Source: an uncultured Granulosicoccaceae bacterium (GTDB taxonomy: Bacteria > Pseudomonadota > Gammaproteobacteria > Granulosicoccales > Granulosicoccaceae). Taken from it: a stretch of DNA of 55,325 nt. Positions 44,356 through 54,196 of this stretch are shown piece by piece. The notes under the pieces were generated by a model. It was not told where the DNA came from. It searched no databases and saw nothing but the letters and a program-made list of their open reading frames with translations. The position numbers and the translations under genes are program-made. The stretch lies in contig CALHNS010000021.1 in NCBI GenBank assembly GCA_938035125.1, positions 1 through 55,325 on the forward strand, in the 5' to 3' direction. Numbering within the stretch: position 1 is the first letter of the stretch; each line of letters begins with the position of its first letter.

Positions 44356-45270
44356 ATGGATAAAAAAACGCCCGGCTGGCTTGATTGGTATTCAGCGCCC
44401 AGTAAACCTCAATTTACTGTGCCTGCTGGTAGTGTTGATGCGCATTGTCATGTGTTTGGCCCCAGTGCAGAATTCTCTTTTTCACCGCAACGCAAATACA
44501 CACCTTGTGATGCATCCAAAGCTCAGTTGTTTGAGTTACGGGATCATCTTGGGTTTGAACGAAACGTGATTGTTCAGGCCACTTGTCATGGCTCTGATAA
44601 CAGCGCTATGGTAGATGCGTGTAAAGCCTCTAACGGAAAAGCACGGGGTGTGGCTACGGTGAAAGCCGATATATCCCAATCAGAATTACAAGCATTAAAT
44701 GTAGCGGGTGTGCGTGGTGTACGTTTCAACTTTGTAAAGCGTTTGGTCGATGTTACCCCTGAAGATGAATTACTTGCCATCGCCGAGAAGATCGCACCAC
44801 TGGGATGGCATGTTGTCATCTATTTCGAAGCCCCCGATTTGCCAGAATTATGGGATTTTTTTACACGCATTCCCACCGCTATTGTTGTAGATCATATGGG
44901 CAGGCCCGATGTGAGTCAGCCTGCTGATGGGCCAGAATTCAATCGGTTCGTACGCTTCATGGCTGAGAACGAAAACGTATGGTCTAAGGTGAGCTGCCCA
45001 GAGCGTTTGTCTTTACAAGGACCACCTGCGCTTAATGGTGAAAAGCGTGCGTATCGCGATGTTGTTCCGTTCGCAAAACGCATCGTTGAAACCTTTCCTA
45101 ACCGAGTGTTATGGGGAACCGATTGGCCACACCCTAATTTAAAAAACCATATGCCCGATGATGGTTTGTTGGTGGACTACATACCGCAAATTGCTGTTAC
45201 AAGCGAATTACAGCATAAACTTCTCGTGGCAAACCCCATGCGCCTGTATTGGCCAGAAGAAATCATCTGA
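44356..45270 (+). CDS. ligI: LigI, 2-pyrone-4,6-dicarboxylate hydrolase
   Basis: The 304-residue amidohydrolase-family enzyme opens 2-pyrone-4,6-dicarboxylate to 4-oxalomesaconate. It has the HxH pair in VDAHCHVFGP (about 26-35), VIVQATCHGSDN, VVDHMGRPD and the catalytic Asp in LWGTDWPHPN (about 255). Members of this group work without a metal. I chose the ATG at 44356 over the GTG directly before it. With ligC broken, supply of its substrate is in doubt. Confidence 0.92.
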   Translation: MDKKTPGWLDWYSAPSKPQFTVPAGSVDAHCHVFGPSAEFSFSPQRKYTPCDASKAQLFELRDHLGFERNVIVQATCHGSDNSAMVDACKASNGKARGVATVKADISQSELQALNVAGVRGVRFNFVKRLVDVTPEDELLAIAEKIAPLGWHVVIYFEAPDLPELWDFFTRIPTAIVVDHMGRPDVSQPADGPEFNRFVRFMAENENVWSKVSCPERLSLQGPPALNGEKRAYRDVVPFAKRIVETFPNRVLWGTDWPHPNLKNHMPDDGLLVDYIPQIAVTSELQHKLLVANPMRLYWPEEII

Positions 45271-45340
45271 CAACCTAATGTGCTAAATACAGCAAACAGA
45301 TTGCATAGAGCAAGATACGACTTTTTAAAAGGCTGTGATC

Positions 45341-46390
45341 ATGAATGATGGTGTGCGTTGTATGTGGATGCGAGGTGGTACGTCCAAAGGGGCGTATTTT
45401 CTAGCTGAAGATTTACCATCTGATCGTGATGACTTTTTACTTGGTGTGATGGGTTCTCCCGACATTAGGCAAATCGATGGCATGGGAGGGGCTGACCCAC
45501 TTACATCAAAAGTGGCTATCGTTAAACCATCAGTACGCGCAGGCGTTGATGTTGATTACCTATTTTTACAAGTTGGAGTGGACCAGCCTTCGGTAACCGA
45601 TGCACAAAATTGTGGAAACCTTTTAGCCGGTGTGGGTCCTTTTGCTATTGAGCGCGGACTGGTAACCCCCTGCTCTGGTGTGTGCAAAATAACGATCTAC
45701 ATGGAGAATACTGGGCAAATCGCGATAGCGCGTGTGCCCATTCAAAATGGCCTGCCTTTGTATGACGGAGACATGGCCATTGATGGTGTGCCAGGAACGG
45801 CAGCAGCCATCTCTCTTGAATTTAAAGACACAGCCGGATCAACCTGTGGCTCTTTACTGCCAACCGGCAATATTATCGATAACGTTGAAGGTATAGATGT
45901 AACGATGATTGATAACGGCATGCCGGTTGTTGTGCTCAAAGCCGAGGATATGGGCATCACTGGTTTGGAATCGAGAGTTGATCTTGATTCCAACGCTGAA
46001 TTAAAAACACGTTTAGAAAAAATTCGTTTGGCCTGTGGGCCGCTAATGAACTTACATGATGTAAGCGATAAAACCGTGCCGAAAATGAGCATGATTAGCG
46101 CAGCGCAATCCGGTGGCGCTATATCAACCCGCACCTTTATCCCACATCGTTGTCATGCCAGTATCGGTGTGCTGGGTGCCGTCAGTGTTGCAACCTCTTG
46201 TTTGTTGCCTGGCTCAGTGGCATCAGAACTGGCCAACGTACCTTGTGGTGATGTAAAGCAGATTTATGTTGAACATCCCTCGGGATCAACCGTTATTGAA
46301 GTGCGGGTGGATGCGGCCGGTATGGTGGGCTCGGCAGCGGTTGTTCGAACGGCGCGAAAGTTGTTTGATGGTTTAGTGTTCTCTCGATGA
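45341..46390 (+). CDS. ligU: LigU/GalD-type 4-oxalomesaconate tautomerase
   Basis: The 349-residue PrpF-family protein isomerises 4-oxalomesaconate between keto and enol forms. It opens with GVRCMWMRGGTSKGAYFLAEDLP, a PrpF signature, and contains MGGADPLTSKVAIVKPS, DAQNCGNLLAGVGPFAIERG with the catalytic Cys region, and near the end EHPSGSTVIEVRVD. The ATG at 45341 has AAGG about 9 bases upstream; an in-frame GTG lies 6 bases earlier. The next enzyme, 4-oxalomesaconate hydratase (LigJ/GalB), is not in the window. Confidence 0.9.
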   Translation: MNDGVRCMWMRGGTSKGAYFLAEDLPSDRDDFLLGVMGSPDIRQIDGMGGADPLTSKVAIVKPSVRAGVDVDYLFLQVGVDQPSVTDAQNCGNLLAGVGPFAIERGLVTPCSGVCKITIYMENTGQIAIARVPIQNGLPLYDGDMAIDGVPGTAAAISLEFKDTAGSTCGSLLPTGNIIDNVEGIDVTMIDNGMPVVVLKAEDMGITGLESRVDLDSNAELKTRLEKIRLACGPLMNLHDVSDKTVPKMSMISAAQSGGAISTRTFIPHRCHASIGVLGAVSVATSCLLPGSVASELANVPCGDVKQIYVEHPSGSTVIEVRVDAAGMVGSAAVVRTARKLFDGLVFSR

Positions 46391-46447
46391 TTTTGTATTA
46401 TTCAGCTTATGAACGGATCCTGCTGCTTTTTACGAAATTGAAGAGAT

Positions 46448-47224
46448 TTATGCAGCGACCGTTTCCGCAGGTGGCTCCTTCGCACCAGTCATAAACGCCA
46501 CTGCATCAGACATCGTATAGTCTTTAGGATCGATTACGCACAACCTTTTACCCAGCCGATGCACGTGAATGCGATCGGCTAATTCAAATACATGCGGCAT
46601 GTTGTGTGAAATCAAGACGATAGGAATACCGCGAGCACGAACGTCTTGTATCAATTCCAATACCTTTCTTGATTCTTTCACGCCGAGAGCGGCTGTGGGT
46701 TCATCTAAAAATATAACCTTTGAGCCGAACGCTGCGGCGCGTGCAACAGCAACCCCTTGTCTTTGACCGCCGGATAAGGTTTCAACGGCTTGGTTAATGT
46801 TTTGGATAGTCAAGAGGCCAAGTTCTGAAAGTTTTTCGCGCGCTATCGTTTGCATTTTTGCTTTATCAAGCTGGCGAAATACACTACCCATAATCCCTTC
46901 TTTGCGTAATTCACGCCCCATGAATAAATTATCAGCAATTGACAATGCAGGTGACATGGCAAGGGTTTGGTAGACCGTTTCAATGCCCTGGGCACGAGCT
47001 TGCACGGGGGATGTAAATTGGATGGGCTTACCTTGTAGCTCAATAGTGCCAGAATCGGGGACAACAGCGCCGGAGAAGGTTTTTATAAGCGTGGATTTTC
47101 CCGCACCATTATCGCCAATTACCGCCAGTATTTCACCGGGGTATAAATCAAAATCACAGTGATCAAGTGCGGTAACTTTACCGTAGCGTTTTACTAAGTT
47201 TCGAGCCTTTAAAACAGGTTCCAT
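46448..47224 (-). CDS. frcA: Fructose-type ABC importer ATPase
   Basis: The 258-residue protein is a single-domain CUT2-family ATPase: Walker A GDNGAGKST (about 36-44), signature LSGGQRQGVAVAR, Walker B VIFLDEPTAAL and the H-loop VLISHNMPHV. Unlike RbsA it has only one nucleotide-binding domain, as in FrcA. It begins one base from the permease stop. Acts with FrcC and FrcB. Confidence 0.88.
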   Translation of the reverse strand: MEPVLKARNLVKRYGKVTALDHCDFDLYPGEILAVIGDNGAGKSTLIKTFSGAVVPDSGTIELQGKPIQFTSPVQARAQGIETVYQTLAMSPALSIADNLFMGRELRKEGIMGSVFRQLDKAKMQTIAREKLSELGLLTIQNINQAVETLSGGQRQGVAVARAAAFGSKVIFLDEPTAALGVKESRKVLELIQDVRARGIPIVLISHNMPHVFELADRIHVHRLGKRLCVIDPKDYTMSDAVAFMTGAKEPPAETVAA

Positions 47225-48306
47225 TAGTTAGACACCTTTCGAATCCATTGATCAACAGCAACCGCTGCGATGATAAGCACACCGATGAGTAAATACGTCC
47301 ATTGAGCATCAGCGCCGAGTAATCTTAATCCTAGGGTAAATACCCCAACAATAAGCGCACCAAATAACATTCCTAATATAGAACCTCGCCCACCGAACAA
47401 TGATATGCCGCCGATAACCACCGCTGTAATGGATTCAATGTTCGCCAGTTGCCCTGATGTGGGTGACACAGAACCGATACGCCCGATTAACGCCCACCCT
47501 GCTGCAGCACAAATAAGCCCTGAGAGCATATATACCGATATTAACGTGCGCTTTACGTTTACCCCAGACAGTTCAGCCGCGTCCGGATCATCACCCACAG
47601 CGTACACATGCCGACCCCAAGCGGTTTCACGTAATACGTATGTTAATACCAATACCAACACCACGAGAAAAACTACCCCGTAAGTAAAATTTGCGCCTCC
47701 GCGCCCAGCCTCATCTGCGCCAATTTTGAACGTGGTGCCAAAAAACTTTAACAACGGCGCCTCTTTTTCAATGTCTTGGCTACGAATGGTTTCGTTCGCA
47801 GAGTATAAAAAATTAGTGGCTAGCACTATTTGCCACATACCTAAAGTGACAATAAAGGGTGGCAGGCGCATCTTTGCCACCAACCAGCCATTTATAAATC
47901 CGCAAAAAGCACCCACAGCAAGACCACAAGCTATAGCGATTTCTACAGGTAGGCCGTACCGAAAGGTGAATTGCCCCATGACAACCGATGAGAGCACCAT
48001 GATGGCACCGACAGACAGATCGATGCCTGCGGTAAGAATAACAAGCGATTGAGCGGCACCCACGATCCCAACAATGGCTACTTGTTGCAAGATTAAGGTT
48101 AGCGCGAAAGGTGAGAAGAATTTACTTCCCAGTAATACCCCAAAGGCTGTGATAGCCAGAACAAGAACGATTAACGGAACCAATGCTGGGGTGACGTGCA
48201 GTGTGTGTTGAATCTTTGCAACAAACCCGTTGTTGGTGTCAGAAAATTCTACGACGGAGTCAGCATCGTTTGAGTGAACAGACGGGGTGTTTTGGATCTC
48301 AGCCAT
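47224..48306 (-). CDS. frcC: Fructose-type ABC importer permease
   Basis: The 360-residue inner-membrane permease has about ten hydrophobic segments and CUT2 permease motifs: ILTAGIDLSVGAIMVLSSVV, GFINGWLVAKMRLPPFIVTLGMW, SGVNVKRTLISVYMLSG and SLFGGRGSILGMLFGALIVG. The ATG at 48306 (MAEIQNTPS) matches relatives better than an upstream in-frame start at 48378. It follows frcB by about 100 bases. Confidence 0.88.
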   Translation of the reverse strand: MAEIQNTPSVHSNDADSVVEFSDTNNGFVAKIQHTLHVTPALVPLIVLVLAITAFGVLLGSKFFSPFALTLILQQVAIVGIVGAAQSLVILTAGIDLSVGAIMVLSSVVMGQFTFRYGLPVEIAIACGLAVGAFCGFINGWLVAKMRLPPFIVTLGMWQIVLATNFLYSANETIRSQDIEKEAPLLKFFGTTFKIGADEAGRGGANFTYGVVFLVVLVLVLTYVLRETAWGRHVYAVGDDPDAAELSGVNVKRTLISVYMLSGLICAAAGWALIGRIGSVSPTSGQLANIESITAVVIGGISLFGGRGSILGMLFGALIVGVFTLGLRLLGADAQWTYLLIGVLIIAAVAVDQWIRKVSN

Positions 48307-48407
48307 TGATGTGTTCCGCAATGAATATTCAACGCCGTGCGACTGTGTGGAATGACCAAGGCTCTTCCACGCAGTCACACTTTGTTGTTTAGGATAACGC
48401 TAGTGAA

Positions 48408-49436
48408 TTAACCCCAGCAGCGATCCGTGCCTTCTTCAACAGAGATTGACTCTACACCATCGACCGGTTGATCGGTTACCAATGACACACCCGTATCAAA
48501 GAAGTCTTTACCCGGTGTGTTCGCAGGTTTAGTTCCATCGGCGGCCCAGGCTGCGATGGCTTCGATACCTTTTGACGCCATTAACAATGGATATTGTTGA
48601 GAGGTTGCGCCAATGATGCCGTCTTTAATATTGGCAACTCCTGGGCAGCCTCCGTCAACTGACACGATCAGCACATCGTTCTCGCGACCAATGGATTTAA
48701 GCGCTTCATAAGCACCGGCAGCAGCGGGTTCGTTGATGGTGTACACCACATTGATTTCAGGGTCTTTGGCCAACAAGTTTTCCATCGCTTTACGTCCACC
48801 TTCTTCGTTGCCAGCGGTAACATCGTTGCCCACAATACGAGAATCGGTTTCATCGCCCCACTTACTAGGATCGGCGATATCGATACCGAAGCCTTGTAAG
48901 AAACCTTGATCACGCAGTACGCCAACAGTGGGTTGCGATACGGCTAGATCGAGCATGCCAATCTTTGCGTTGGCAGCGTCATCACCTAAAGAGGCGGCAG
49001 CCCATTGTCCAATTAATTCACCAGCGAGGAAATTATCCGTTGCGAACGTCATATCGGCTGAGTCGATCGGATCTAGTGGAGTATCTAATGCAATAACAAC
49101 AAGGCCAGCATCTCTGGCTTGTTGAACAGAACTAACGATAGATGAAGTATCAGATGCGGTTAATAAAATGCCTTTGGCACCATCAGCAATGCAGGTTTCA
49201 ATGGCGGCAACCTGGGTTTCATGGTCTCCGTCTACTTTTCCAGCAAAAGATTTGAGCTCTATGCCCAATTCTTCAGCCTTAGCTTGAGCACCTTCCTTCA
49301 TTTTTACGAAGAACGGGTTTGTGTCAGTTTTAGTGATTAAGCAGGCGCTGACAGCGTCCTGTGCGAATACGGGTGCGACTGATGCAACCGAGGCAATTAG
49401 AGCTACCCCAGTAGCGGCCAAATAAGTTTTTTTCAC
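48408..49436 (-). CDS. frcB: Fructose-type ABC importer binding protein
   Basis: The 342-residue periplasmic protein starts at a GTG (49436) with GGAGGA 6 bases ahead, giving a signal peptide [20 protein letters not shown] and cleavage after VFA. The mature part follows FrcB closely: [20 protein letters not shown], the sugar-contact stretch [16 protein letters not shown] and [10 protein letters not shown], ending in CWG. An open frame extends to 49532 but lacks export features. It is first in the frcBCA operon. Confidence 0.9.
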   Translation of the reverse strand: MKKTYLAATGVALIASVASVAPVFAQDAVSACLITKTDTNPFFVKMKEGAQAKAEELGIELKSFAGKVDGDHETQVAAIETCIADGAKGILLTASDTSSIVSSVQQARDAGLVVIALDTPLDPIDSADMTFATDNFLAGELIGQWAAASLGDDAANAKIGMLDLAVSQPTVGVLRDQGFLQGFGIDIADPSKWGDETDSRIVGNDVTAGNEEGGRKAMENLLAKDPEINVVYTINEPAAAGAYEALKSIGRENDVLIVSVDGGCPGVANIKDGIIGATSQQYPLLMASKGIEAIAAWAADGTKPANTPGKDFFDTGVSLVTDQPVDGVESISVEEGTDRCWG

Positions 49437-49535
49437 TTGTTTCCTCCAATGCGGCCCCATGCCGCGGAACAATGAGCGTGCATCGAAAATCGAATGCCAC
49501 ATCATTTGGCTATATTTCATACGCCTTGTCAATAT

Positions 49536-49554
49536 ATAAATAAAATTTATTTAT
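49536..49554. promoter_or_regulatory. AT-rich palindrome between frcB and the ROK gene
   Basis: ATAAATAAA-A-TTTATTTAT is a perfect 19-base inverted repeat (9-base arms, one central base), in the 180-base divergent spacer about 100 bases from the frcB start and 63 from the ROK start. ROK repressors such as NagC and Mlc bind AT-rich palindromes of similar length. A likely operator for the adjacent regulator. Confidence 0.55.
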
Positions 49555-49616
49555 TAATTCGGCGAAGGTACGATATACGCTAAAATCTTGCTTTGCTCTG
49601 ACGACAAAAACCCATC

Positions 49617-50813
49617 GTGCCAAAAATCAAGCCGCTTAGCGGCGGTGCCAATCAAAGTGGTTTGCGCGACTACAACGAACGCCTACTGCTATCAATGTTG
49701 CTGCGTAACGGGCCCATGCCTGGCAGCGACTTAGCTCGCCGCGCTGGCCTATCAGCCCAGACCGTGTCTAATATCATGCGAAAGCTTGAGCGAGAGGGTT
49801 TCTTAGAACGCGGTGACCCTCAGCGAGGCAAAGTGGGTAAGCCCTCTATTCCCATGGGCCATGCAGCTGGGGGTGCATTCTCGTTCGGGTTGAATATCGG
49901 CCGTCGCAACGCCGACTTGGTATTGATCGATTTAAAGGGCGGCATTCGCGCCCAACTGCACCTTACTTATAGCCAAGCTGAACCCGAGAATGTGTTTGAG
50001 TTTCTCGATGACGGGATGCGCAACATTGTGGCTGATTTAACTCAGAACGAGAAAAATCGTGTGTGTGGGATTGGCATTGCAGCACCGTTCGAACTTTGGA
50101 ATAACGGCAATCATGGCGGCGGCGAGACGGTGGAATTTAAGCGCTGGGAACAAGTAGATTTAAAAGAACGCGTCATCGCTTTCTCTGGTCTTCCCGTTTA
50201 TTTGATGAACGATGCCACGGCTGCCTGTCGCGCTGAACATGTTTACGGCCGAGGTAAAGAATTTAGAGACTACGCCTACTTTTTTGTTGCCACTTATGTC
50301 GGTGGAGGCATCGTGCTCAACCACTCAGTGTTCGAAGGTCATAAAGGTAATGCAGGTGCTCTGGGTTCGTTACGAAGCACGGGTTCTAATGGAGAAAGCC
50401 TTCAATTAGTCGATATTGCATCGATTCATTTATTAGAAGCTCGGCTAGAGCAAGTGGGTATCGACCCCAGCATATTGTGGCAGCATCCGCAAGATTGGAG
50501 CAGCATTCGACGTCATGTGAATGCTTGGATGGGGCGAACGGCACAGGAACTTGCTAAAGCTGCATTGTCTACGTGTGCAGTTATTGATTTTGAAGCGGTT
50601 CTAATCGATGGCGTTTTTCCCGACGATATACGAATGGAACTAGCAGAGCGCACATCGCGCTACATAGCGAACCAAGATATGCGCGGATTAATCCCACCAA
50701 TAATCGAACCTGGCAGTATTGGCGGAAACGCCCGAGCCATAGGGGCCGCCAGTGCACCGATATTTGAGCAGTTTATGTTGAACACCAACGTGGGATTGGC
50801 AGAAGCGCAATAA
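49617..50813 (+). CDS. frcR: ROK family transcriptional regulator, probable FrcR
   Basis: The 398-residue protein has an N-terminal winged helix (about 15-75; LLRNGPMPGSDLARRAGLSAQTVSNIMRKL-type HTH, e.g. SDLARRAGLSAQTVSNI) and a ROK sugar-kinase-like domain. The latter includes VCGIGIAAPFELW, LMNDATAACRAE and YFFVATYVGGGIVL, but the zinc Cys motif usual near the end of NagC is not evident. It starts with GTG and a weak ribosome site. Divergence from frcBCA and the palindrome between them suggest it represses that operon until a sugar binds. Confidence 0.88.
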   Translation: MPKIKPLSGGANQSGLRDYNERLLLSMLLRNGPMPGSDLARRAGLSAQTVSNIMRKLEREGFLERGDPQRGKVGKPSIPMGHAAGGAFSFGLNIGRRNADLVLIDLKGGIRAQLHLTYSQAEPENVFEFLDDGMRNIVADLTQNEKNRVCGIGIAAPFELWNNGNHGGGETVEFKRWEQVDLKERVIAFSGLPVYLMNDATAACRAEHVYGRGKEFRDYAYFFVATYVGGGIVLNHSVFEGHKGNAGALGSLRSTGSNGESLQLVDIASIHLLEARLEQVGIDPSILWQHPQDWSSIRRHVNAWMGRTAQELAKAALSTCAVIDFEAVLIDGVFPDDIRMELAERTSRYIANQDMRGLIPPIIEPGSIGGNARAIGAASAPIFEQFMLNTNVGLAEAQ

Positions 50814-51036
50814 AAAATTGCCGTACAGAGAACGTTATAACCCAATTGCGTTAGCGATTAACGGTGAGCCAATCAAGCAAATACTCGCTTGACTAACTTG
50901 TGATTATTCAGACTCTGTAGTGACGCTGACAGCTTACGTCAGTGTATCCAAGCAGGTTAAGTTATACTCAAAATTCAATGCAAGCGGGATCACAGCCGCC
51001 GCGCAACAAAGACCTGCATCTGTGCCAAACAACAAT

Positions 51037-51879
51037 ATGAAAGGCATTATGCTGATGGCCTTGGGTTTTTTCAGCTTCTCAGCGTGCGATACCTTGGCGA
51101 AGTTGTTAACCGACGAATTCCACCCAGTTCAAGTGATGTGGATGCGTATGTTGGGGCTGTTTATTGGCGTCTGTTTTATTATTGCCCAGCGCGGTGCGGT
51201 AGTGCTGCGCACACCGAAACCTCACTTGCAAATCATACGTGGTGTGGTGGCAGCTTGTTCAGGAACTTTGTTTGTGTTTGCCATAAACCATGTTCCCTTG
51301 GCTGATGCGGTTGCGGTAACGTTTGTTGCCCCGTTTATAGTGACCATCTTTGGCGCTTTAATTCTAAAAGAGCCAGTAGGTATCAGACGTTGGCTTGCCG
51401 TTTTTGTAGGGTTTATCGGTATGTTGGTGGTGATTCGCCCAGGCACAGGCGTCTTTCATCCAGCGATTTTTTTGGTGTTCTTAGCAGCGGTATTCTTTGC
51501 CATTCGACAGCTTACGTCACGCTGGTTAAGCGGGGTTGACACCATTGTAACGACGGTCTGTTATACCGCTATCGTAGCGTTTTCTATTCTCAGTGTGTTT
51601 CAGCCCTTTTATTGGGTAACGCCCTCTTCTGTAAAAATTATAGGAATGATCGTGGCGTTGGCAATGACATCGGCTGTGGGCGAGATTCTGATTATTCGTG
51701 CTCTTGATATAACCCATTCCGTGGTACTAGCCCCTATTCACTACTCACTTATCCTATGGGGTACTCTTTATGGTTTTTTCGTGTTCGGTGATTTACCTGA
51801 TCGGTGGACTGTAATCGGGTGCAGTATTATTGTTGCGTCGGGTTTGTACACCACTTACCGTGAATATCAGAAAAAATAG
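51037..51879 (+). CDS. DMT family transporter (EamA domains)
   Basis: The protein of about 280 residues has ten hydrophobic helices forming two EamA repeats, starting with MLMALGFFSFSACDTLAKLL and the second near FLVFLAAVFFAIRQLTSRWL. HSVVLAPIHYSLILWGTLYGFFVFGDLP is the typical final pair. The open frame begins at a GTG at 50920, but the extra 39 residues are not membrane-like, so I prefer the ATG at 51037. Neither start has a strong ribosome site. Substrate unknown (metabolite exporter). Confidence 0.82.
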   Translation: MKGIMLMALGFFSFSACDTLAKLLTDEFHPVQVMWMRMLGLFIGVCFIIAQRGAVVLRTPKPHLQIIRGVVAACSGTLFVFAINHVPLADAVAVTFVAPFIVTIFGALILKEPVGIRRWLAVFVGFIGMLVVIRPGTGVFHPAIFLVFLAAVFFAIRQLTSRWLSGVDTIVTTVCYTAIVAFSILSVFQPFYWVTPSSVKIIGMIVALAMTSAVGEILIIRALDITHSVVLAPIHYSLILWGTLYGFFVFGDLPDRWTVIGCSIIVASGLYTTYREYQKK

Positions 51880-51892
51880 TAGAAGCGAATTA

Positions 51893-52114
51893 TTAATCGG
51901 TTTCCACTTCACAAAATGAATTGATACCCAGAAGTTGCAATACTGGGCAAAAGCTTATTAGCCCTGTTGAGATGAGCAACACCCCAAATAACAGTGCTGC
52001 CAGGCCCATCGCTGTAGCTAAGCTAGCGCCGAATAATCCATAGGCTGCCAGAGTAGTACCTGCGATTATGCGAATTATTTTTTCGGTTGGACCAACGTTT
52101 TTCACATTTCTCAT
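51893..52114 (-). CDS. YgaP-like small membrane protein (DUF2892)
   Basis: The 73-residue protein has the DUF2892 pattern: MRNVKNVGPTEKIIRIIAGT, two membrane helices and the closing FCPVLQLLGINSFCE with paired cysteines. The ATG at 52114 has AGGT about 9 bases upstream; a longer frame to 52147 exists. Function unknown. Convergent with the DMT transporter. Confidence 0.85.
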   Translation of the reverse strand: MRNVKNVGPTEKIIRIIAGTTLAAYGLFGASLATAMGLAALLFGVLLISTGLISFCPVLQLLGINSFCEVETD

Positions 52115-52232
52115 GATGCTGTACCTATCTGTCTGGGTATGTATCAAGGAAGTTAAATGACACCCCTATGAATAATGCTAGCGGCATTTATATGACTGGT
52201 CTTTAGCGGTGCCAATATTGTTAACCTAATCG

Positions 52233-52853
52233 TTAATGAGCCTTTTTTTGACGAGTTATTCGAGGAAAGAAGCGAGGCACGTTCTGTTGGTAATGCCGAT
52301 AAGCATCTCCGTATAAGTGAACCAGCTTCTTCTCCTCATGATGGGAGCCGATTAACAAATAAAGACTTCCGAAAATTGCCGTAAATAGGCCCAATTCTGA
52401 AATAGCGCCACCCCAAAGATAAACAAACGCACCCGTATAAAGCGGGTGGCGTATCAACCCGTTTAGACCGGATGTGTTTAATTTTTCGACTTTTACTGTA
52501 TTCGCTCTTTTGTTTGAAAATGCAGATAAGCCTGAAAACTCCATTAGATCGTATTGCGTCAAAGCGATCGCAATGAACATTAGCCCCAGTAGCTGAATGA
52601 GGTTCATGAAAATTTCTAAATGAGTAAACCATGGGTAAGTTTGTACGGCGAGAAGTACGGTGCCTAGGTATAACAACAATAAAATATGTGCAGCAGCAAA
52701 ACCGTTATAGAGAAGGCGATAATATTTTCCAAAAAGGGGATTTATTTTTTCTTGGACGCTGATTTTAGCGGTTATGGAATGACCAAGACCAAAAGATAAC
52801 CACAGAATTGCGTACAGTATTATGTTCATATTTTCATAGACTATCGCGTGCAT
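52233..52853 (-). CDS. Membrane methyltransferase-like protein (isoprenylcysteine/phospholipid methyltransferase or NnrU-like)
   Basis: The protein of up to 206 residues has about five membrane helices. It ends with the conserved motif of ICMT/PEMT-like enzymes: GLIRHPLYTGAFVYLWGG and EEKKLVHLYGDAYRHYQQNVPRFFPR (Glu-Glu and the YxxY-P pattern). Start may be the ATG at 52853 or the in-frame one at 52829 (MNIILYAIL); neither has a ribosome site I can see. Substrate unknown. Confidence 0.8.
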   Translation of the reverse strand: MHAIVYENMNIILYAILWLSFGLGHSITAKISVQEKINPLFGKYYRLLYNGFAAAHILLLLYLGTVLLAVQTYPWFTHLEIFMNLIQLLGLMFIAIALTQYDLMEFSGLSAFSNKRANTVKVEKLNTSGLNGLIRHPLYTGAFVYLWGGAISELGLFTAIFGSLYLLIGSHHEEKKLVHLYGDAYRHYQQNVPRFFPRITRQKKAH

Positions 52854-53065
52854 CAGTCTTAGTCGGTGATGTAGTCACAGTCGTTTTTTAAATTGTCTTA
52901 ATCTTCAGCAAAGCATCTATGATCTTCAGTTCTTACTGTATTTTGGTGGGTGTTGGAACTCACTAAAAATGACAATGTCTCATCGACAATCGAAAAGGGC
53001 CTTGTTAACAGCTTTTTCTTCGATGGTATGCTTTTTAAACAAGAGGTTGTGGCCGGATATTCCAA

Positions 53066-54118
53066 ATGCGCTTGAAAACAAAAAAAATTATTGCCGCCAC
53101 GGTGTTAACCATGATTGCAGGGGTGGTTACGGCCAGTTCGATCAAATCCGCTGCGGTTTTAGATTTTTTAGAAAGCGGTACAAACTCAATTGATTCGTAT
53201 GTACCGGTGACTGATAATTTATCATTCGCAGCTACGGCAGATACACAATTCAATAAAAGCACAAGAAACCCTAGAGCGGCGTTTCAAAATGATATTGCCA
53301 GATTTTTACTCAATAAGTTGTACAACGATACAAGCTATAAAGGGCTGATTATTGCTGGCGACCTTACAGAGCACACCTATCAATGGGAAATCTTAACACT
53401 TTACAACGCCCTGCTATCTAATAAGGCAAACGATTTAAATTCAATCGTTAATCGCAGTGAAGAATTAAACCGTCTTTATGAAGGTTTAGGCAATCATGAC
53501 ATGAAAAAAGGCTCTTGTTGTGGAGGTACTGGTGCGGGTGCATCAACTAATTGCATATGCAATAACGGTTTAGCCGAAATTATCAGTCGAGATGATCGGC
53601 AAGACCAACTTAATATACAAGCACCTCATTATTCGTGGGAATGGGACGGTATCCGTTTTGTTCAATTGAATTTGTTGCCAGCTGATGAGGCAGAACCTGC
53701 GAGAAACGGTTTAAGCCGAGACCCTAAAAATGCCTTGGCATTCCTAAAAAGTGAACTGGAAGATGCTGGCCCTGATAAGAACGTCATTGTTGTTCATCAT
53801 TATGGCATGGACAGATTTTCAGAGAAATGGTGGAGCGCAGAAACTAAGAAGGCTTATGAAGAAGTGATAAAGGATTACCGAGTGGTTGCGATGATTACAG
53901 GCCATTTACACTGGACAAGAAGATCATCATTAATGCAACAGTGTTGGAACGGTTTAACAGCCGTAACAGCGGGCAGCCTTCGCTTAGGGTTTTCCTTAGA
54001 TTTTAAAATAGTTGATGACCAGTTAACGGTTACCCGATTAAGAAATGGTTTACCTAGATGGAGTGACACCTATTCCATCGCTAAAGGAGAAACCCATTTT
54101 TGCGGCAGTAACACCTAA
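53066..54118 (+). CDS. Exported metallophosphoesterase
   Basis: The 350-residue protein has an N-terminal signal or anchor (KKIIAATVLTMIAGVVTAS) and the calcineurin-like metal motifs in order: ATADTQFN, IAGDLTEH, GLGNHDM, VVHHYGMD and TGHLHWTR, with the last three carrying the metal-binding His and Asn. A Cys-rich insert (GSCCGGTGAGASTNCICNN) follows GNHD and could form disulfides in the periplasm. Substrate unknown. No clear ribosome site precedes the ATG. Confidence 0.87.
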   Translation: MRLKTKKIIAATVLTMIAGVVTASSIKSAAVLDFLESGTNSIDSYVPVTDNLSFAATADTQFNKSTRNPRAAFQNDIARFLLNKLYNDTSYKGLIIAGDLTEHTYQWEILTLYNALLSNKANDLNSIVNRSEELNRLYEGLGNHDMKKGSCCGGTGAGASTNCICNNGLAEIISRDDRQDQLNIQAPHYSWEWDGIRFVQLNLLPADEAEPARNGLSRDPKNALAFLKSELEDAGPDKNVIVVHHYGMDRFSEKWWSAETKKAYEEVIKDYRVVAMITGHLHWTRRSSLMQQCWNGLTAVTAGSLRLGFSLDFKIVDDQLTVTRLRNGLPRWSDTYSIAKGETHFCGSNT

Positions 54119-54196
54119 TTGAACAACACAGGTGCAGCACTGCTGCGCTTTATGTTCTTCGATGCCTAATAACTAAGTTAGGATTGAAAATAAGAT

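Noticed and set aside
42117..46390. A complete protocatechuate 4,5-cleavage pathway
   Set aside because: ligC is a remnant and no 4-oxalomesaconate hydratase (LigJ/GalB) is present in the window, so completeness cannot be claimed.
50849..50892. Two short hairpins after the ROK gene (CGTTA/TAACG and TCAAGC/GCTTGA)
   Set aside because: Short stems without T-runs; expected by chance in a 100-base spacer.
54134..54146. GCAGC-ACT-GCTGC hairpin after the metallophosphoesterase gene
   Set aside because: Stem is only 5 bp and no proper T-run follows, so a terminator call is not supported.
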